A stretch of DNA of 64,000 nucleotides from Enterobacter sp. 638 (GTDB lineage Bacteria; Pseudomonadota; Gammaproteobacteria; Enterobacterales; Enterobacteriaceae): positions 124,001 to 188,000 of the forward strand of contig NC_009436.1 in the NCBI RefSeq assembly GCF_000016325.1, read 5' to 3'. Of this stretch, positions 8,858 through 17,677 are shown in pieces; position 1 is the stretch's first letter; every line of letters starts with the position of its first letter. The notes beneath the pieces are model-generated. The model saw only the letters and a program-made list of their open reading frames with translations, searched no databases and was not told the DNA's origin. The translations under genes were made by a program, and so were the position numbers.

Positions 8858-9836
8858 AGGCTCTCTCTGCTGCCAGCAAAGGCTCTAATTGCGCATAAAC
8901 CGCAGTGGCGCTGAGCGTGCTCAACTGCGAAGAATTTTCAGGGCGGCAGATATATTGATTTTTTCCGTAGCCGCCAATCAGACCCGGATCCGTTGGGCCG
9001 TAGAGCGTAATATTAGGACGATCCAGCGCAGCCGTCAGGTGGCTGAGGCCGGTATCAACCGACACCACCGCCGTTGCGCCCGCCAACTCCTGCGCCACAC
9101 CATCCAGCTTCATGCGAGGCAGAACGTCAACATAGTCAAAGCCGTCCGCCAGGCGTCTGGCGCGCGCCTCTTCATGCGGTGCCCCCCATGGAAGTTTGAT
9201 GCGTATATCGGATTCGCTGAGCAAACCAATCAGCTCACGCCAGTGTGATTCCGGCCAGTGCTTATCGTCACGGGTAGTGGCGTGGAGGAAAACTAAGTAA
9301 GGCTGGTTGTCTTGCGACGCACCACGCAGGAAATGCTGCGAAATAGCGTAATCACCCTGAGCTTCAGGTTTGTGATAACCGAGGCTTTTGGCGAACAATT
9401 CGCGGGTGCGTTCGACAGCGTGCTGCTGCTTGCTGATGCGGTGGCGGCGGTTATAGAACAGGCTCGCCAGCGGCTCGCGCGCGCTTTGCCAGTCCATACC
9501 GTGCTTCACTCCGTGCGCCAGACGCGTCACCAGCGCGGCGCTTTTTACCAGCCCCTGCGCGTCGATAATCGCATCGTACTGCTGAGCCTGTACCGCCTCG
9601 CGAAAGGCTTTGCGTTCGGCTTTCACCGGCGCGGAAAACCAGGCTTTACGCCAGCGGCGAATCGCCACCGGGATCACGCGGTCGACCGCTTCATGCCAGG
9701 TCGGGATTTGCGCGAAGCCTTCTTCCACGACCCAGTCAAAACGGATACCAGGGATGGCACGCATCGCATCCGTCAGCGACGGCAGGGAATGCAAGACGTC
9801 GCCCATTGAAGAGGTTTTAACGATCAGTACCCGCAT
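8850..9836 (-). CDS. waaC: Lipopolysaccharide heptosyltransferase I (WaaC)
   Basis: A 328-aa GT9 enzyme, a little longer than the E. coli protein (about 319 aa). It transfers the first heptose from ADP-heptose to Kdo2-lipid A on the cytoplasmic side of the inner membrane. The N-terminus MRVLIVKTSSMGDVLHSLPSL, the central DAQGLVKSAALVTRL and HGMDWQSAREPLASL, and the donor motif VVSVDTGLSHLTAALDRPNITLYGPTDP are nearly those of E. coli WaaC. It starts 3 bp after the waaF stop and overlaps waaQ by 8 bp. Confidence 0.96.
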   Translation of the reverse strand: MRVLIVKTSSMGDVLHSLPSLTDAMRAIPGIRFDWVVEEGFAQIPTWHEAVDRVIPVAIRRWRKAWFSAPVKAERKAFREAVQAQQYDAIIDAQGLVKSAALVTRLAHGVKHGMDWQSAREPLASLFYNRRHRISKQQHAVERTRELFAKSLGYHKPEAQGDYAISQHFLRGASQDNQPYLVFLHATTRDDKHWPESHWRELIGLLSESDIRIKLPWGAPHEEARARRLADGFDYVDVLPRMKLDGVAQELAGATAVVSVDTGLSHLTAALDRPNITLYGPTDPGLIGGYGKNQYICRPENSSQLSTLSATAVYAQLEPLLAAERAYV

Positions 9837-9839
9837 TCG

Positions 9840-10886
9840 TTATCCTTCTTCGCTCAACAGCAGATCGTTGAGTTCGTCGAGGACGCGCTGCGGCGTAATG
9901 TCGATCAGGCTCTGGTGATAGCCTTCGGCGGCATCACCTTTTCGCACTTTGTGATAGCCCGTGATCAGGCGGATGACGCGAGCTTTGTGCGACAGCGGCG
10001 GGGTGAAGTCCGGGCTGCTTGGGCCATAAAGCGCGACCAGCGGGCGATTGAGCGCCGCCGCAACGTGCATCAGACCGGAGTCATTCGTCACCACCGCTTT
10101 ACAGGCGGCCAGTAAAATCACCGCCTGTTCGAGCTGCGTTTGACCGGCCAGATTACGACACCAGGCCTGCTGTTCATTGCTCAGCGTCGCGAGGATTTCG
10201 TTGCCCGCTTCGTGATCTTTCGCCGAGCCGAACAGCACAATCTGATAGCCTTCGTCGATCAGCTGTTTGGCTAATTCGGCGTAGTGATAGTGCGGCCAGC
10301 GTTTTGCCGGACCGAACTCTGCGCCAGGGCAGAAACCAATCATCGGGCGTTCTGAAGAGAGGTTAAAGGCATTGCAGGTTTGCGATTTTTCGCCTTCATG
10401 CACCTGCAACTGCGGCCACAGCAGCGGCTGCGGTAAATCTTTCGCCGTGCGCATCACGCCTTTATCGTACGCCAGAGCAACATAGCGCTCGACCATCAGC
10501 GGCCAGGCCTCTTTATCCAGCACGCGCGCATCATTCAGCAAACCGTAGCGCATTTCGCCACGCCAGCCGGTACGGTGCGGCACGCCCGCAAAGAAAGGCA
10601 CGAGAGCAGATTTAAAGGAGTTAGGCAGCACGTAAGCGCGGTCGTAACGTTTCGCACTCAGAATGTGACCCAGCTTGCGGCGTTGACCGATCTCCAGCGC
10701 CCCGTGGCCGAGCGGCATCGGAATCGCTTCATTCACTTCCGGCATGCGCGATAAAAGCGGACGGCACCACGCCGGTGCCATCACGTCAATGATCGCCTGG
10801 GGATAGCGCGCCTTGAGCGTGCGATAAAGACTTTGCGACATCATCATGTCGCCCACCCATGACGGGCCGATCACCAGTATTCTCAT
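9840..10886 (-). CDS. waaF: Lipopolysaccharide heptosyltransferase II (WaaF)
   Basis: A 348-aa GT9 enzyme, the same length as E. coli WaaF. It adds heptose II to heptose I of the inner core. Motifs: MRILVIGPSWVGDMMMSQSLY at the N-terminus, GFCPGAEFGPAKRWP, and AVVTNDSGLMHVAAALNRPLVALYGPSSP for ADP-heptose binding. Its ribosome site (AAGGA at 10894-10898, nine bases before ATG) lies inside an ERIC element that fills the gap to hldD. It is followed by waaC after 3 bp. Confidence 0.96.
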   Translation of the reverse strand: MRILVIGPSWVGDMMMSQSLYRTLKARYPQAIIDVMAPAWCRPLLSRMPEVNEAIPMPLGHGALEIGQRRKLGHILSAKRYDRAYVLPNSFKSALVPFFAGVPHRTGWRGEMRYGLLNDARVLDKEAWPLMVERYVALAYDKGVMRTAKDLPQPLLWPQLQVHEGEKSQTCNAFNLSSERPMIGFCPGAEFGPAKRWPHYHYAELAKQLIDEGYQIVLFGSAKDHEAGNEILATLSNEQQAWCRNLAGQTQLEQAVILLAACKAVVTNDSGLMHVAAALNRPLVALYGPSSPDFTPPLSHKARVIRLITGYHKVRKGDAAEGYHQSLIDITPQRVLDELNDLLLSEEG

Positions 10887-10887
10887 T

Positions 10888-10972
10888 CACTTCATCCTTC
10901 AAACTGTCTCTGCGTTGGCTGCTTTTGTTCACCCCCGTTACATCGTTATCCAATGCGCCCGGGGATTCACTC
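10888..10972. repeat. ERIC element between hldD and waaF
   Basis: The gap holds CTTCATCCTTCAAACTGTC, TCTGCGTTGGCTGC, ACCCC and GGGGATTCAC in the order and spacing of the ERIC (enterobacterial repetitive intergenic consensus) repeat. It is shorter and more diverged than the copy at 12003. It spans the whole intergenic space, from just before the waaF start codon into the hldD stop codon. Its outer end, read on the minus strand, supplies the waaF Shine-Dalgarno sequence. Confidence 0.8.
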
Positions 10973-11900
10973 AGTTGCGATTCAGCCAGGCCATATATTC
11001 CGCTACGCCTTCGGCGACAGTCTTAAATGGCTTGTCGTAACCGGCAGCACGCAGGTTGGTCAGGTCTGCTTGTGTGAATGCCTGATAGCGGCCTTTCAGT
11101 TTTTCCGGGAACGGAATGTACTCGAGGCTGTCTTTTTTATGGAAGGCCAGCGCGGCGTCAGCCACGGCCTGGAAGGATTCTGCGCGGCCTGTGCCCAGGT
11201 TAAAGATGCCGGATACACCGTTTTCCCAGAACCACAGATTGACCGCTGCCACGTCGCCCACGTAGACGAAATCGCGCTTAAAGCCGTCGCTGCCTTCGAA
11301 CAGTTTCGGGGTTTCGCCGTTGTTCAATTGGGTATTCAGATGGAAAGCAACGCTCGCCATGCTGCCTTTGTGACCTTCGCGCGGACCATAGACGTTGAAA
11401 TAGCGGAAGCCAACGATTTGAGAGTTCGCTTCTGGCAGAATTTGACGCACATATTCGTCGAACAGGAATTTGGAGTAGCCGTACACGTTCAGCGGCTGCT
11501 CGTATTCGCGGGATTCGATAAAGTCAGACGTACGCCCGCCGTAGGTGGCAGCGGAAGAGGCATACAGGAACGGGATTTCGTGTTCCAGGCAGTAGTGCAG
11601 CACTTCTTTAGAGTACTGATAGTTGTTATCCATCATGTACTTGCCGTCCCACTCGGTGGTGGAAGAGCATGCGCCTTCATGGAAGATGGCTTCGATTTCG
11701 CCGAACTCTTCACCCGCCATAAGCTGGATCAGAAAATCTTCTTTATCCATGTAGTCGGCAATGTTCAGATCCACCAGGTTTGCGAACTTGGTGCCATCTT
11801 TCAGGTTGTCTACTACCAGAATGTCGGTGATGCCTTTGTCATTCAGGGCCTTGATAATATTGCTGCCGATAAAGCCTGCGCCGCCGGTAACGATGATCAT
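10971..11900 (-). CDS. hldD: ADP-L-glycero-D-manno-heptose 6-epimerase (HldD)
   Basis: A 309-aa NADP-dependent extended short-chain dehydrogenase, matching E. coli HldD (310 aa). It converts ADP-D,D-heptose to the L,D form used by the three heptosyltransferases encoded downstream. Visible: the Rossmann motif [10 protein letters not shown] at residues 7-16, catalytic YGYSK near residue 140, and substrate-loop [13 protein letters not shown]. It is first in the minus-strand operon. In E. coli the gene has heat-shock and sigma70 promoters; here a sigma70-like element lies about 60 bp upstream. The following gene waaF is separated by an ERIC element. Confidence 0.97.
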   Translation of the reverse strand: MIIVTGGAGFIGSNIIKALNDKGITDILVVDNLKDGTKFANLVDLNIADYMDKEDFLIQLMAGEEFGEIEAIFHEGACSSTTEWDGKYMMDNNYQYSKEVLHYCLEHEIPFLYASSAATYGGRTSDFIESREYEQPLNVYGYSKFLFDEYVRQILPEANSQIVGFRYFNVYGPREGHKGSMASVAFHLNTQLNNGETPKLFEGSDGFKRDFVYVGDVAAVNLWFWENGVSGIFNLGTGRAESFQAVADAALAFHKKDSLEYIPFPEKLKGRYQAFTQADLTNLRAAGYDKPFKTVAEGVAEYMAWLNRN

Positions 11901-11955
11901 AACTGTAACCTTTGAAGTGTGGAGTCCGGGGACAATCCCGGACGCTAATATTCAT

Positions 11956-11984
11956 ATCATATCATTAGTATGGCGACCCTTCAG
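11956..11984 (-). promoter_or_regulatory. Candidate hldD promoter
   Basis: On the minus strand a good -10 TATGAT (complement of 11956-11961) follows a weak -35 CTGAAG (complement of 11979-11984) with a 17-bp spacer, and the hldD start is about 55 bp downstream. I found no convincing sigma32 promoter. The 341-bp hldD-kbl gap otherwise holds an ERIC element and, next to kbl, an unremarkable leader. Confidence 0.4.
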
Positions 11985-12002
11985 CCATTCACCGATATGC
12001 AC

Positions 12003-12112
12003 TTCATCCTTCAAGCTGCCTCTGCGTTGGCTGCGCTCAGAAACCCCGGTCACATAGTTATCTATGCTCGCGGGGATTTCTTCGCTTGCCGCCTTGATGC
12101 AGCTTGAATGAT
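12003..12112. repeat. ERIC element in the hldD-kbl divergent region
   Basis: Near full-length ERIC: terminal inverted repeats TTCAAGCTGC (12010-12019) and GCAGCTTGAA (12099-12108) frame a central ACCCCGGTCACATAGTTATC...CGGGGATTTC hairpin in the canonical order. It lies between the divergent hldD and kbl genes, upstream of both promoters. A minus-strand reading frame across it (11952-12242) is an artefact of the repeat. Confidence 0.9.
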
Positions 12113-12241
12113 TTTGTTTATATGCAATAAATGCTACACGTGATTTATGCTGCAAAAACGAGAACTCATGATGCGTCATCTCGTATCGACGTATAGGTTT
12201 GGGTAATATGTGCCGAAATTTGCCGAGTCTGGAGAATTGCA

Positions 12242-13438
12242 ATGCGTGGTGATTTTTACAAACAGTTAAACAGCGACCTGGAAACCGCTCGCGCGGAAGG
12301 GTTGTTCAAAGAAGAACGTATCATCACTTCTGCGCAGCAGGCGGATATCACCGTCGCTGATGGCAGCCATGTGATCAACTTTTGTGCGAACAACTACTTA
12401 GGTCTTGCGAATCATCCTGAGCTGATTGCTGCCGCTAAAAAGGGTATGGACACTCACGGCTTCGGAATGGCCTCTGTGCGCTTTATCTGCGGTACGCAGG
12501 ACAGCCACAAAGTGCTTGAGAAGAAGCTGGCCGATTTCCTCGGCATGGAAGATGCGATTCTCTACTCTTCCTGTTTCGATGCCAACGGCGGTCTGTTCGA
12601 AACGCTGCTGGGCGCGGAAGACGCGATTATCTCTGATGCCCTGAACCACGCGTCCATCATTGACGGCGTGCGTCTGTGCAAAGCGAAGCGTTTCCGCTAC
12701 GCCAACAACGACATGCAGGAGCTGGAAGCACGCTTGAAAGAGGCCCGTGAAGCCGGTGCTCGCCATGTGCTGATCGCTACCGACGGCGTGTTCTCGATGG
12801 ACGGTGTGATTGCCAACCTGAAAGGTGTGTGCGATTTGGCCGACAAATATGACGCGCTGGTGATGGTCGATGACTCTCACGCGGTTGGTTTTGTTGGCGA
12901 AAATGGTCGCGGTTCCCACGAATACTGCGACGTGATGGGCCGGGTAGACATCATCACCGGTACGCTGGGCAAAGCGCTTGGCGGCGCATCCGGCGGCTAC
13001 ACCGCCGCCCGCAAAGAAGTGGTGGAGTGGCTGCGTCAGCGCTCGCGTCCGTATCTGTTCTCCAACTCTCTGGCCCCGGCTATCGTCTCTGCCTCTATCA
13101 AAGTGCTGGAAATGGTCGAGTCCGGCGCTGAACTGCGCGCTCGCCTGTGGTCCAACGCCCGTCTGTTCCGCGAAAAAATGAGCGCGGCGGGCTTTACGCT
13201 GGCGGGTGCCGATCACGCGATTATCCCCGTGATGCTGGGCGATGCGGTTGTGGCGCAAAACTTCGCGCGTGAGCTGCAAAAAGAGGGAATTTACGTCACC
13301 GGGTTCTTCTTCCCGGTGGTGCCAAAAGGTCAGGCGCGTATCCGCACCCAGATGTCTGCGGCGCATTCACCTGAACAAATCGAGCGTGCGGTTGAAGCCT
13401 TTATCCGCATCGGCAAACAACTGGGCGTGATTGCCTAA
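12242..13438 (+). CDS. kbl: 2-amino-3-ketobutyrate coenzyme A ligase (Kbl)
   Basis: A 398-aa PLP enzyme of the alpha-oxoamine synthase family, same length as in E. coli. It cleaves 2-amino-3-oxobutyrate with CoA to glycine and acetyl-CoA, the second step of threonine degradation. Motifs: [40 protein letters not shown] and the cofactor lysine in [13 protein letters not shown] near residue 244. A good GGAG site precedes the ATG. Tdh follows after 9 bp, so this is the kbl-tdh operon. The gene sits directly beside hldD, whereas E. coli has htrL between them. Confidence 0.97.
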   Translation: MRGDFYKQLNSDLETARAEGLFKEERIITSAQQADITVADGSHVINFCANNYLGLANHPELIAAAKKGMDTHGFGMASVRFICGTQDSHKVLEKKLADFLGMEDAILYSSCFDANGGLFETLLGAEDAIISDALNHASIIDGVRLCKAKRFRYANNDMQELEARLKEAREAGARHVLIATDGVFSMDGVIANLKGVCDLADKYDALVMVDDSHAVGFVGENGRGSHEYCDVMGRVDIITGTLGKALGGASGGYTAARKEVVEWLRQRSRPYLFSNSLAPAIVSASIKVLEMVESGAELRARLWSNARLFREKMSAAGFTLAGADHAIIPVMLGDAVVAQNFARELQKEGIYVTGFFFPVVPKGQARIRTQMSAAHSPEQIERAVEAFIRIGKQLGVIA

Positions 13439-13447
13439 GGACGTGTG

Positions 13448-14473
13448 ATGAAAGCGTTATCCAAACTGAAAGCCGAAGAAGGGATTTGGATGACCGACGT
13501 GCCGGAGCCGGAAGTCGGTCATAACGATCTGTTAATCAAAATTCGCAAAACCGCGATTTGTGGCACTGACGTGCATATTTACAACTGGGACGAATGGTCA
13601 CAAAAAACCATTCCGGTGCCGATGGTTGTCGGTCACGAATATGTCGGTGAAGTGGTTGGCATTGGCCAGGAAGTGAAAGGCTTCAAAATTGGCGATCGCG
13701 TTTCCGGCGAAGGCCACATCACCTGCGGCCACTGCCGTAACTGCCGTGGCGGACGTACTCACCTGTGTCGTAACACCGTTGGCGTAGGCGTGAACCGTCC
13801 GGGCTGTTTCGCGGAATATCTGGTGATCCCGGCGTTTAACGCCTTCAAGATCCCGGACAATATTTCTGACGATCTGGCGTCCATCTTCGATCCGTTTGGT
13901 AACGCGGTTCACACGGCGTTGTCCTTCGATCTGGTCGGCGAAGACGTACTGGTGTCCGGCGCTGGCCCAATCGGCATTATGGCCGCCGCCGTGGCGAAAC
14001 ACGTTGGTGCGCGTAACGTGGTGATCACCGACGTTAACGAATACCGCCTGTCGCTGGCGCGCAAAATGGGAGTCACCCGCGCGGTGGACGTCTCCAAAGA
14101 GAACCTGAACGACGTGATGGCCGAGCTTGGCATGACAGAGGGCTTCGACGTGGGCCTGGAAATGTCCGGCGCGCCGCCAGCGTTCCGCTCGATGCTGGAT
14201 ACCATGAACCACGGCGGACGTATCGCCATGCTGGGTATTCCGCCGTCAGATATGTCGATCGACTGGAACAAAGTTATCTTTAAAGGTTTGTTCATCAAAG
14301 GCATATATGGTCGTGAGATGTTCGAAACCTGGTACAAGATGGCGGCGTTGATTCAGTCTGGTCTGGACCTGACGCCGATCATTACTCACCATTTCGGGAT
14401 TGATGATTTCCAGAAAGGCTTCGACGCGATGCGCTCGGGCCAGTCAGGAAAAGTCATTCTGAGCTGGGATTAA
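13448..14473 (+). CDS. tdh: L-threonine 3-dehydrogenase (Tdh)
   Basis: A 341-aa zinc-dependent medium-chain dehydrogenase that oxidises L-threonine to 2-amino-3-oxobutyrate with NAD, feeding Kbl. Catalytic zinc ligands are seen in [12 protein letters not shown] and GHEYVGEV, the structural zinc in [15 protein letters not shown], and the NAD-binding Rossmann loop in [12 protein letters not shown] chose ATG 13448 instead of the GTG three bases before it, because AAGGA (13437-13441) is then six bases upstream and the length equals E. coli Tdh. A strong terminator follows. Confidence 0.97.
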   Translation: MKALSKLKAEEGIWMTDVPEPEVGHNDLLIKIRKTAICGTDVHIYNWDEWSQKTIPVPMVVGHEYVGEVVGIGQEVKGFKIGDRVSGEGHITCGHCRNCRGGRTHLCRNTVGVGVNRPGCFAEYLVIPAFNAFKIPDNISDDLASIFDPFGNAVHTALSFDLVGEDVLVSGAGPIGIMAAAVAKHVGARNVVITDVNEYRLSLARKMGVTRAVDVSKENLNDVMAELGMTEGFDVGLEMSGAPPAFRSMLDTMNHGGRIAMLGIPPSDMSIDWNKVIFKGLFIKGIYGREMFETWYKMAALIQSGLDLTPIITHHFGIDDFQKGFDAMRSGQSGKVILSWD

Positions 14474-14476
14474 AAA

Positions 14477-14501
14477 AGAAAGCGCCTTCGGGCGCTTTTT
14501 C
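14477..14501 (+). terminator. Rho-independent terminator of kbl-tdh
   Basis: Perfect stem AAAGCGCC / GGCGCTTT with a TTCG tetraloop (14479-14498) followed by T residues, starting right after the tdh stop codon. Confidence 0.93.
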
Positions 14502-14612
14502 GACTCTTTCACACTTTTCACATCTCTTATCGGCTTATTTGGTCTTTTTCTTCGCTTTTTTACCCACACGCTTATAAAGTTTGTTTAACATTCGTTTACT
14601 TTTACAGCGCCT

Positions 14613-15419
14613 ATGCTCAAGCTTACCGTTTGTTTATTGACCTGTAATTCAGCGCGCTTGCTGCGCGAGGTTATGCCTCCGTTACTGACAGTGGCGGACG
14701 AATTTATCGTGGTGGATTCCGGAAGTACTGATTCGACTCTGGCTATCTGTCGAGAGTACGGTCTTTCTGTCCACCATCATCCTTACGCGATGCACGGCGC
14801 ACAGATGAATTATGCGATTGATTTGGCAACGCATGATTGGGTGCTGTGCATGGACAGCGACGAAATCCTGGATGCCGAAACGGTCGATTTCATCCTGGCA
14901 CTGAAAGCGGGCGAAGCGCCTCCGGTCAACTGTGCCTGGCGTATTGCGCGTTACTGGTATGTGCTTGGCGAAGAAGTGCGAACGATTTATCCCATCTCCT
15001 CACCGGATTATCCGGTGCGTCTGTTCAATCGCACTCGGGCGCGATTCAATCACCGTCCGGTCGATGACAAAGTTGAAGGCAATGTGCAGGCCACCAAAAT
15101 GCCGGGACGCGTGCGGCATGACACGTTTTACACGCTTCATGAAGTCTTTAATAAACTGAATAGCTACACGTCGCGGCTGGTGAAATACCAGAAAGTGAGG
15201 CCATCTATTGGGCGCGGGGTGATCAGCGCAACGGGTGCATTTTTCAAATGGTATCTGTTCAGTGGCGCATGGCGACAGGGGAAAGTGGGGATCGTGACGG
15301 GGCTGTACGCGGTCTCATACAGTTTTTTGAAATATTTTAAGGCCTGGTATCTCTATCAGGATAACGAAAAAGAAAAGTCCACGGCGGAAAAGCCAGTGGA
15401 CTCTCATCTCATCGAATGA
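14613..15419 (+). CDS. Family 2 glycosyltransferase, WaaE-like
   Basis: A 268-aa GT-A enzyme of the beta-1,4-glucosyltransferase-like group. It has KLTVCLLTCNSARLL, the nucleotide-binding FIVVDSGSTDST, and the metal motif CMDSDE near residue 87, followed by a hydrophobic, basic C-terminus that could attach to the membrane. E. coli has the larger waaH (about 344 aa, a GlcUA transferase) between tdh and yibQ, so the slot is kept for a core-modifying transferase but the enzyme is different. No good Shine-Dalgarno precedes the only possible ATG (an in-frame stop lies 27 bases upstream), so translation may be weak or regulated. Acceptor unknown; LPS core is most likely. Confidence 0.75.
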   Translation: MLKLTVCLLTCNSARLLREVMPPLLTVADEFIVVDSGSTDSTLAICREYGLSVHHHPYAMHGAQMNYAIDLATHDWVLCMDSDEILDAETVDFILALKAGEAPPVNCAWRIARYWYVLGEEVRTIYPISSPDYPVRLFNRTRARFNHRPVDDKVEGNVQATKMPGRVRHDTFYTLHEVFNKLNSYTSRLVKYQKVRPSIGRGVISATGAFFKWYLFSGAWRQGKVGIVTGLYAVSYSFLKYFKAWYLYQDNEKEKSTAEKPVDSHLIE

Positions 15420-15436
15420 TGACTGACTGCAATGAA

Positions 15437-16381
15437 TTACGCCTTTCTATCCCAACCCTGCCATTGATGCTGGACGTATTTCACCAGTGAGCTTTGGCCC
15501 ACGCTTTCGCCGATCACCGAGAAGAATCGGGTGGCATACACCGGTTCCAGCGGCTGTTTTGGCTTGCAGAGGCTCACACCCTTGAACGGATTTCGCGGTT
15601 TTGTCGCTGGGTTTGTGCCTGGCGGCGATGACGTATCGGGCCGTGAGGTATCTACTTGCGGCTCGTTGAGTAGATCGCTCGGGCGTACCAGCGTGATATC
15701 CGACGGAAGCGTTGGCAGCATTTGCTGCAAGACGCGCACGGTGGACGGATGGGGATGCCCAATCGCGATAGCCGACCCGTTGCGGCGTGCGAGCTGAACC
15801 GCACGATTGAACTGAGCGCGAATATCCGCGTCGTTCTGCGTGTCGTCCAGGAAGACTTTGCGCTTAATCACCTTCACACCGGTGCCCTGCGAGGCGCGCA
15901 GAGCCTGGCTATTGCCAATGGTCATGCTGTCGAGGAAATAGAGATTGTAGCGCTCCAATGCCTGCATCACTTTTTGCATTCCAAACAGGCTCGACGTCAT
16001 CGCGCTGCCCATGTGGTTATTCAGTCCGACGGCAAAGGGCACTTTTCCGTAAGCATCGCGAATAATGCGCTCGATCTCGTCGCTGCTCATGTCCGGGCGT
16101 AAGGTGTCTTTTTCCAGCGGTTGTTTACTGAGCGGCGCCATCGGCAAGTGGATCAGCACTTCGTGCCCGCTATTATGGGCTTTGGTCGCCATTTCGCGCG
16201 CATGTGGGGCATTGGGTAACACGGCAACGGAGATGGCAGTGGGCATCGCCAGCACCTGATTCTCGTTGTGTGGGCGATAACCGAAATCATCAATGACGAT
16301 GGCAAGTTTGCCTGCGTAAACCGGTGAAGCCAGCGCCAGCGCGCTGATGACGGATAAAACAAGACGACGAAATTGAAGCAA
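15437..16381 (-). CDS. yibQ: Divergent polysaccharide deacetylase family protein YibQ
   Basis: A 314-aa exported protein: a signal peptide (about residues 1-23, ending SPVYA) and then a domain of the divergent polysaccharide deacetylase family. Preserved landmarks are LAIVIDDFGYRPHNE, EVLIHLPMAPLSKQP, GLNNHMGSAMT and AIAIGHPHPSTV, whose Asp and His residues fit a metal-dependent deacetylase site. The Pro/Ser/Thr-rich tail (about 245-275) is low complexity. Start is TTG at 16381, with GGGAAGA upstream. It lies 3 bp after envC, so it is in the gpmI-envC-yibQ transcript; substrate is unknown, though the EnvC link suggests the cell wall. Confidence 0.88.
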   Translation of the reverse strand: MLQFRRLVLSVISALALASPVYAGKLAIVIDDFGYRPHNENQVLAMPTAISVAVLPNAPHAREMATKAHNSGHEVLIHLPMAPLSKQPLEKDTLRPDMSSDEIERIIRDAYGKVPFAVGLNNHMGSAMTSSLFGMQKVMQALERYNLYFLDSMTIGNSQALRASQGTGVKVIKRKVFLDDTQNDADIRAQFNRAVQLARRNGSAIAIGHPHPSTVRVLQQMLPTLPSDITLVRPSDLLNEPQVDTSRPDTSSPPGTNPATKPRNPFKGVSLCKPKQPLEPVYATRFFSVIGESVGQSSLVKYVQHQWQGWDRKA

Positions 16382-16384
16382 AAC

Positions 16385-17668
16385 TTATCTTCCCAACCAC
16401 GGCTGTGGATTGACCGCCTGACCCTGGCGACGAATTTCGAAATAGAGTGACGGGCGGCCCTGACCGCCACTACTGCCCACAAGGGCGATGGGTTGTCCGG
16501 CACGGACCTGTGTGCCTACGCTGACCAGTGCGCTCTGGTTATAGCCGTAAAGACTCATGTCGCCTTTGCCGTGTTCAACCACCACGACAAGACCGTAACC
16601 CTGCAGCCAGTCGGCGAGGATCACGCGGCCATCGGCGATGGCTTTGACTTCGCTACCTTCGGAGGCACCAATAACGATACCCTTCCAACGTAGCTCACCC
16701 TGCAGTTGTTCGCCATAGCGATGCAGAATCGAACCACGTACGGGCCAGAACGCTTGTCCGCGAGGGGCACCAAGGCCGCCGGTACGCGAGATGAGCGAGC
16801 GCTCGCTTTCGGTCGGTTTATAGGTTGAACCTTTACGCGACGCTTCTTGCTGGCGATCTTTTACGGCCTGCGCTTCACGGGCTTCTTTTTCGGCCCGGGC
16901 TTTGGCTGCCGCTTCGGCACGCGCAATGCTGTTACGCAGTTTGGATTCGTTGGCACGCATTTCACCCAGCTGCGTCTGACCTTCCTGAATCGATGACTCC
17001 AGACCGGAAAGCGTTTTCTTACGCTCGTTCCGCGCCTGTTCTAGCTTCGCCTGTTGCGCCTGCTGATCGTAAAGCAGGGTCTGCTGCTGGCTTTGCTTCT
17101 CTTCAAGCTCCGCTTTCTGGGTGTTGACCTCTTCGCGCGTCTGCTTAAGCTGCGCGATGGTCTCCTTGCGAGCCTGGTTCAGATAACCAAAATAGGCCTG
17201 CAAACGCTGGCCGCGCTGGCTCTCTTCACCGCTGAGAATCAACTGAATACCGGTATGCTCACCCTGACGGAATGCCGCATCAAGCTGAGCGGCAAGATTA
17301 CGTTCCTGGGCGTCACGCTGGCGTTCAAGTTTGGCAATCGACGCATTCATTTCATCGATTTGCTTATTGAGCAGCGAAAGGGTGTTTTGCGTTTCGCGTA
17401 ATTTCCGCGCGGCGGCGGAAATGGCTTCTTCCTGCTGTTTTAACTGCGCAAGCAGTGAAGCGCGTTGCTGTTGCTGCTGGCGAACCGCGCGCTCTTTCGC
17501 GGCGATATCGGCCTGAATCGATTTGAGCTGATCGCGATCGTCAGCGTGGGCGGATGTGGCGCACAACAATACGCCAGCGCTAAGCGCGCTGGCGTAAAGC
17601 AAAGGTCTGACTGAAAACCGTAGCGGCTTCACGACCCATGTGATTGAAAAAATCGCCTTTCCCCTCAT
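16385..17668 (-). CDS. envC: Murein hydrolase activator EnvC
   Basis: Periplasmic divisome protein that activates the amidases AmiA and AmiB to split septal peptidoglycan. Order: signal peptide ending SAHA, long coiled coil (about residues 44-280, rich in Gln/Glu/Ala heptads), and a C-terminal degenerate LytM/M23 domain (GLGAPRGQAFWPVRG... to GRPSLYFEIRRQG) lacking the metal ligands of active enzymes, as in E. coli EnvC. Length 427 aa against 419 in E. coli. The start is doubtful: ATG 17668 has no ribosome site, whereas a GGGGAAAGG tract lies inside the first codons; a GTG at 17632 or a non-standard codon near 17644, aligned to the E. coli ATG, are alternatives. It follows gpmI by 9 bp. Confidence 0.93.
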   Translation of the reverse strand: MRGKAIFSITWVVKPLRFSVRPLLYASALSAGVLLCATSAHADDRDQLKSIQADIAAKERAVRQQQQQRASLLAQLKQQEEAISAAARKLRETQNTLSLLNKQIDEMNASIAKLERQRDAQERNLAAQLDAAFRQGEHTGIQLILSGEESQRGQRLQAYFGYLNQARKETIAQLKQTREEVNTQKAELEEKQSQQQTLLYDQQAQQAKLEQARNERKKTLSGLESSIQEGQTQLGEMRANESKLRNSIARAEAAAKARAEKEAREAQAVKDRQQEASRKGSTYKPTESERSLISRTGGLGAPRGQAFWPVRGSILHRYGEQLQGELRWKGIVIGASEGSEVKAIADGRVILADWLQGYGLVVVVEHGKGDMSLYGYNQSALVSVGTQVRAGQPIALVGSSGGQGRPSLYFEIRRQGQAVNPQPWLGR

Positions 17669-17677
17669 GGGGAAGGA

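Noticed and set aside
11952..12242. A 96-codon minus-strand frame between hldD and kbl
   Set aside because: It runs through the ERIC element and the kbl leader and has no support as a gene.
12398..13366. A 322-codon minus-strand frame opposite kbl
   Set aside because: Shadow of kbl with no recognisable motif.
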